64,000 nt of DNA from NCBI GenBank assembly GCA_013334965.1, contig JAAXWO010000001.1, forward strand, positions 62,001 through 126,000, in the 5' to 3' direction. A program made the position numbers and the translations under genes. Source of the DNA: Chlorobiaceae bacterium (GTDB taxonomy: Bacteria; Bacteroidota; Chlorobiia; Chlorobiales; Chlorobiaceae). Positions 63,457 to 64,000 of this stretch are shown one piece after another. A model generated the notes under the pieces. It saw only the letters and a list, made by a program, of their open reading frames with translations, made no database searches and was not told the DNA's origin. Numbering within the stretch: position 1 is the first letter of the stretch; each line of letters opens with the position of its first letter.

Positions 63457-63924
63457 ATGCCTATTCGAAGATTACGGGATTATCTCGACAGCAGTCATGT
63501 CAGATATTTTGTCATCAGCCACACTCCGGCCTACACGGCCCAGGAGATCGCCCAGGCAGCCCATGTGCCGGGAAAGACGATGGCCAAAACCGTGATGGTC
63601 TCTGTCTCCGGCAAAATGGCCATGGTGGTCATTCCGGCATCCATGCATCTCGATTTGGGGTTGCTTCGTGAACTTTGCGGAACCCAGGATGTGAAGCTTG
63701 CTGAAGAGAACGGGTTCAGCGGCATGTTTCCGGAATGTGAAATCGGCGCCATGCCGCCGTTCGGCAATCTCTACGGCATGGATGTGTTCGCCGACGCCGA
63801 ACTGGACGAGGCCGATGAGATTACTTTCAATGCAGGGGTACATACCGAATTGCTCAAGCTTTCATGGGCAGACTACAAAAAGCTGGTCAATCCCCTGATA
63901 GGTATGCTCACACTGAAGTTGTGA
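63457..63924 (+). CDS. YbaK/EbsC-type deacylase domain protein
   Basis: From the ATG at 63457, preceded by AAAGGAGC, it is 155 residues. The YbaK/prolyl-tRNA-editing-domain pattern is visible: YTAQEIAQAAHVPGKTMAKTVMV, IPASMHLDLGLLREL and GAMPPFGNLYGMDVFAD. Members hydrolyse mischarged tRNAs such as Cys-tRNA-Pro or Ala-tRNA-Pro. The Lys of the GKTMAKTV segment is at the usual tRNA-contact position. Substrate specificity cannot be assigned. The gene is complete before the window ends. Confidence 0.9.
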   Translation: MPIRRLRDYLDSSHVRYFVISHTPAYTAQEIAQAAHVPGKTMAKTVMVSVSGKMAMVVIPASMHLDLGLLRELCGTQDVKLAEENGFSGMFPECEIGAMPPFGNLYGMDVFADAELDEADEITFNAGVHTELLKLSWADYKKLVNPLIGMLTLKL

Positions 63925-64000
63925 CGCTTCGATCTTCGTGAGGGTTTTTACGTGGGATGTATTACCTTTGACAGTGCAAACGCCTGTCAAATGGATTCGA

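Overview
The window looks like chromosomal DNA of a green sulfur bacterium (Chlorobiaceae, probably Chlorobium/Chlorobaculum-like). This is inferred from moderately high GC coding sequence, an ArsA-family ATPase with an HSP20-like tail, and a type 3b NiFe hydrogenase (sulfhydrogenase) gene set. Most of it is housekeeping: folate (folB-folK), NAD (nadC), holo-ACP synthase (acpS), trigger factor, recA, dusB, asd, alr, rpsU, aroA, lptB, a SlyD-type prolyl isomerase, a LonB-like protease, TerC, and several transporters and hydrolases. I see no rRNA, tRNA or CRISPR array.

Layout: 1-7.1 kb holds a truncated repeat-motif protein plus ArsA ATPase, folate genes, a divergent TetR/arsM arsenic-methylation pair with three operator palindromes, and nadC-acpS. 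7.1-14.6 kb runs from an inverted pair of REP palindromes through tig, an M16 peptidase and an epimerase to recA-dusB-asd. A three-unit 116-bp tandem array follows at 14.66-15.0 kb. 15-28.6 kb holds a PilM-like/ComEA pair, an ATP-grasp protein with an acylphosphatase-like tail, alr, a cystathionine-synthase-like pseudoenzyme, rpsU-aroA, an HD hydrolase, a B12 radical SAM protein and lptB. A small HTH/Fic pair ('mobile mystery' A/B) sits at 29.3-30.4 kb.

The accessory core is a type I restriction-modification island at 35.5-46.0 kb. Its order is half-length hsdS', hsdM, hsdS, a RAYT (REP-associated tyrosine transposase), DUF2188, HAD phosphatase, a broken Fic gene, RhuM, hsdR and a YgjP-like metallopeptidase. 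Many of these genes are joined by 4- or 8-base start/stop overlaps. The RAYT gene carries four 24-nt REP palindromes inside its own reading frame, and elements of the same architecture lie between genes elsewhere in the window. The island ends at an AAGGAC-rich inverted repeat. Beyond it are the hydBGDA hydrogenase operon, whose large subunit ends exactly at the metal-binding motif with no cleavable tail, a U32 peptidase, an RNA methyltransferase, a LonB/USP operon, an aldehyde dehydrogenase-patatin-outer-membrane trio, and a secreted protein with two CARDB-like domains and a recently duplicated C-terminal domain.

The strongest leads are: (1) the RAYT gene studded with its own presumed REP substrates inside a restriction operon; (2) a cystathionine beta-synthase-like protein that has lost the PLP lysine but kept its CBS domains; (3) a NiFe large subunit without a C-terminal extension; (4) the ATP-grasp/acylphosphatase-like fusion; and (5) a TetR regulator with a C-terminal Cys-Cys pair next to arsM.
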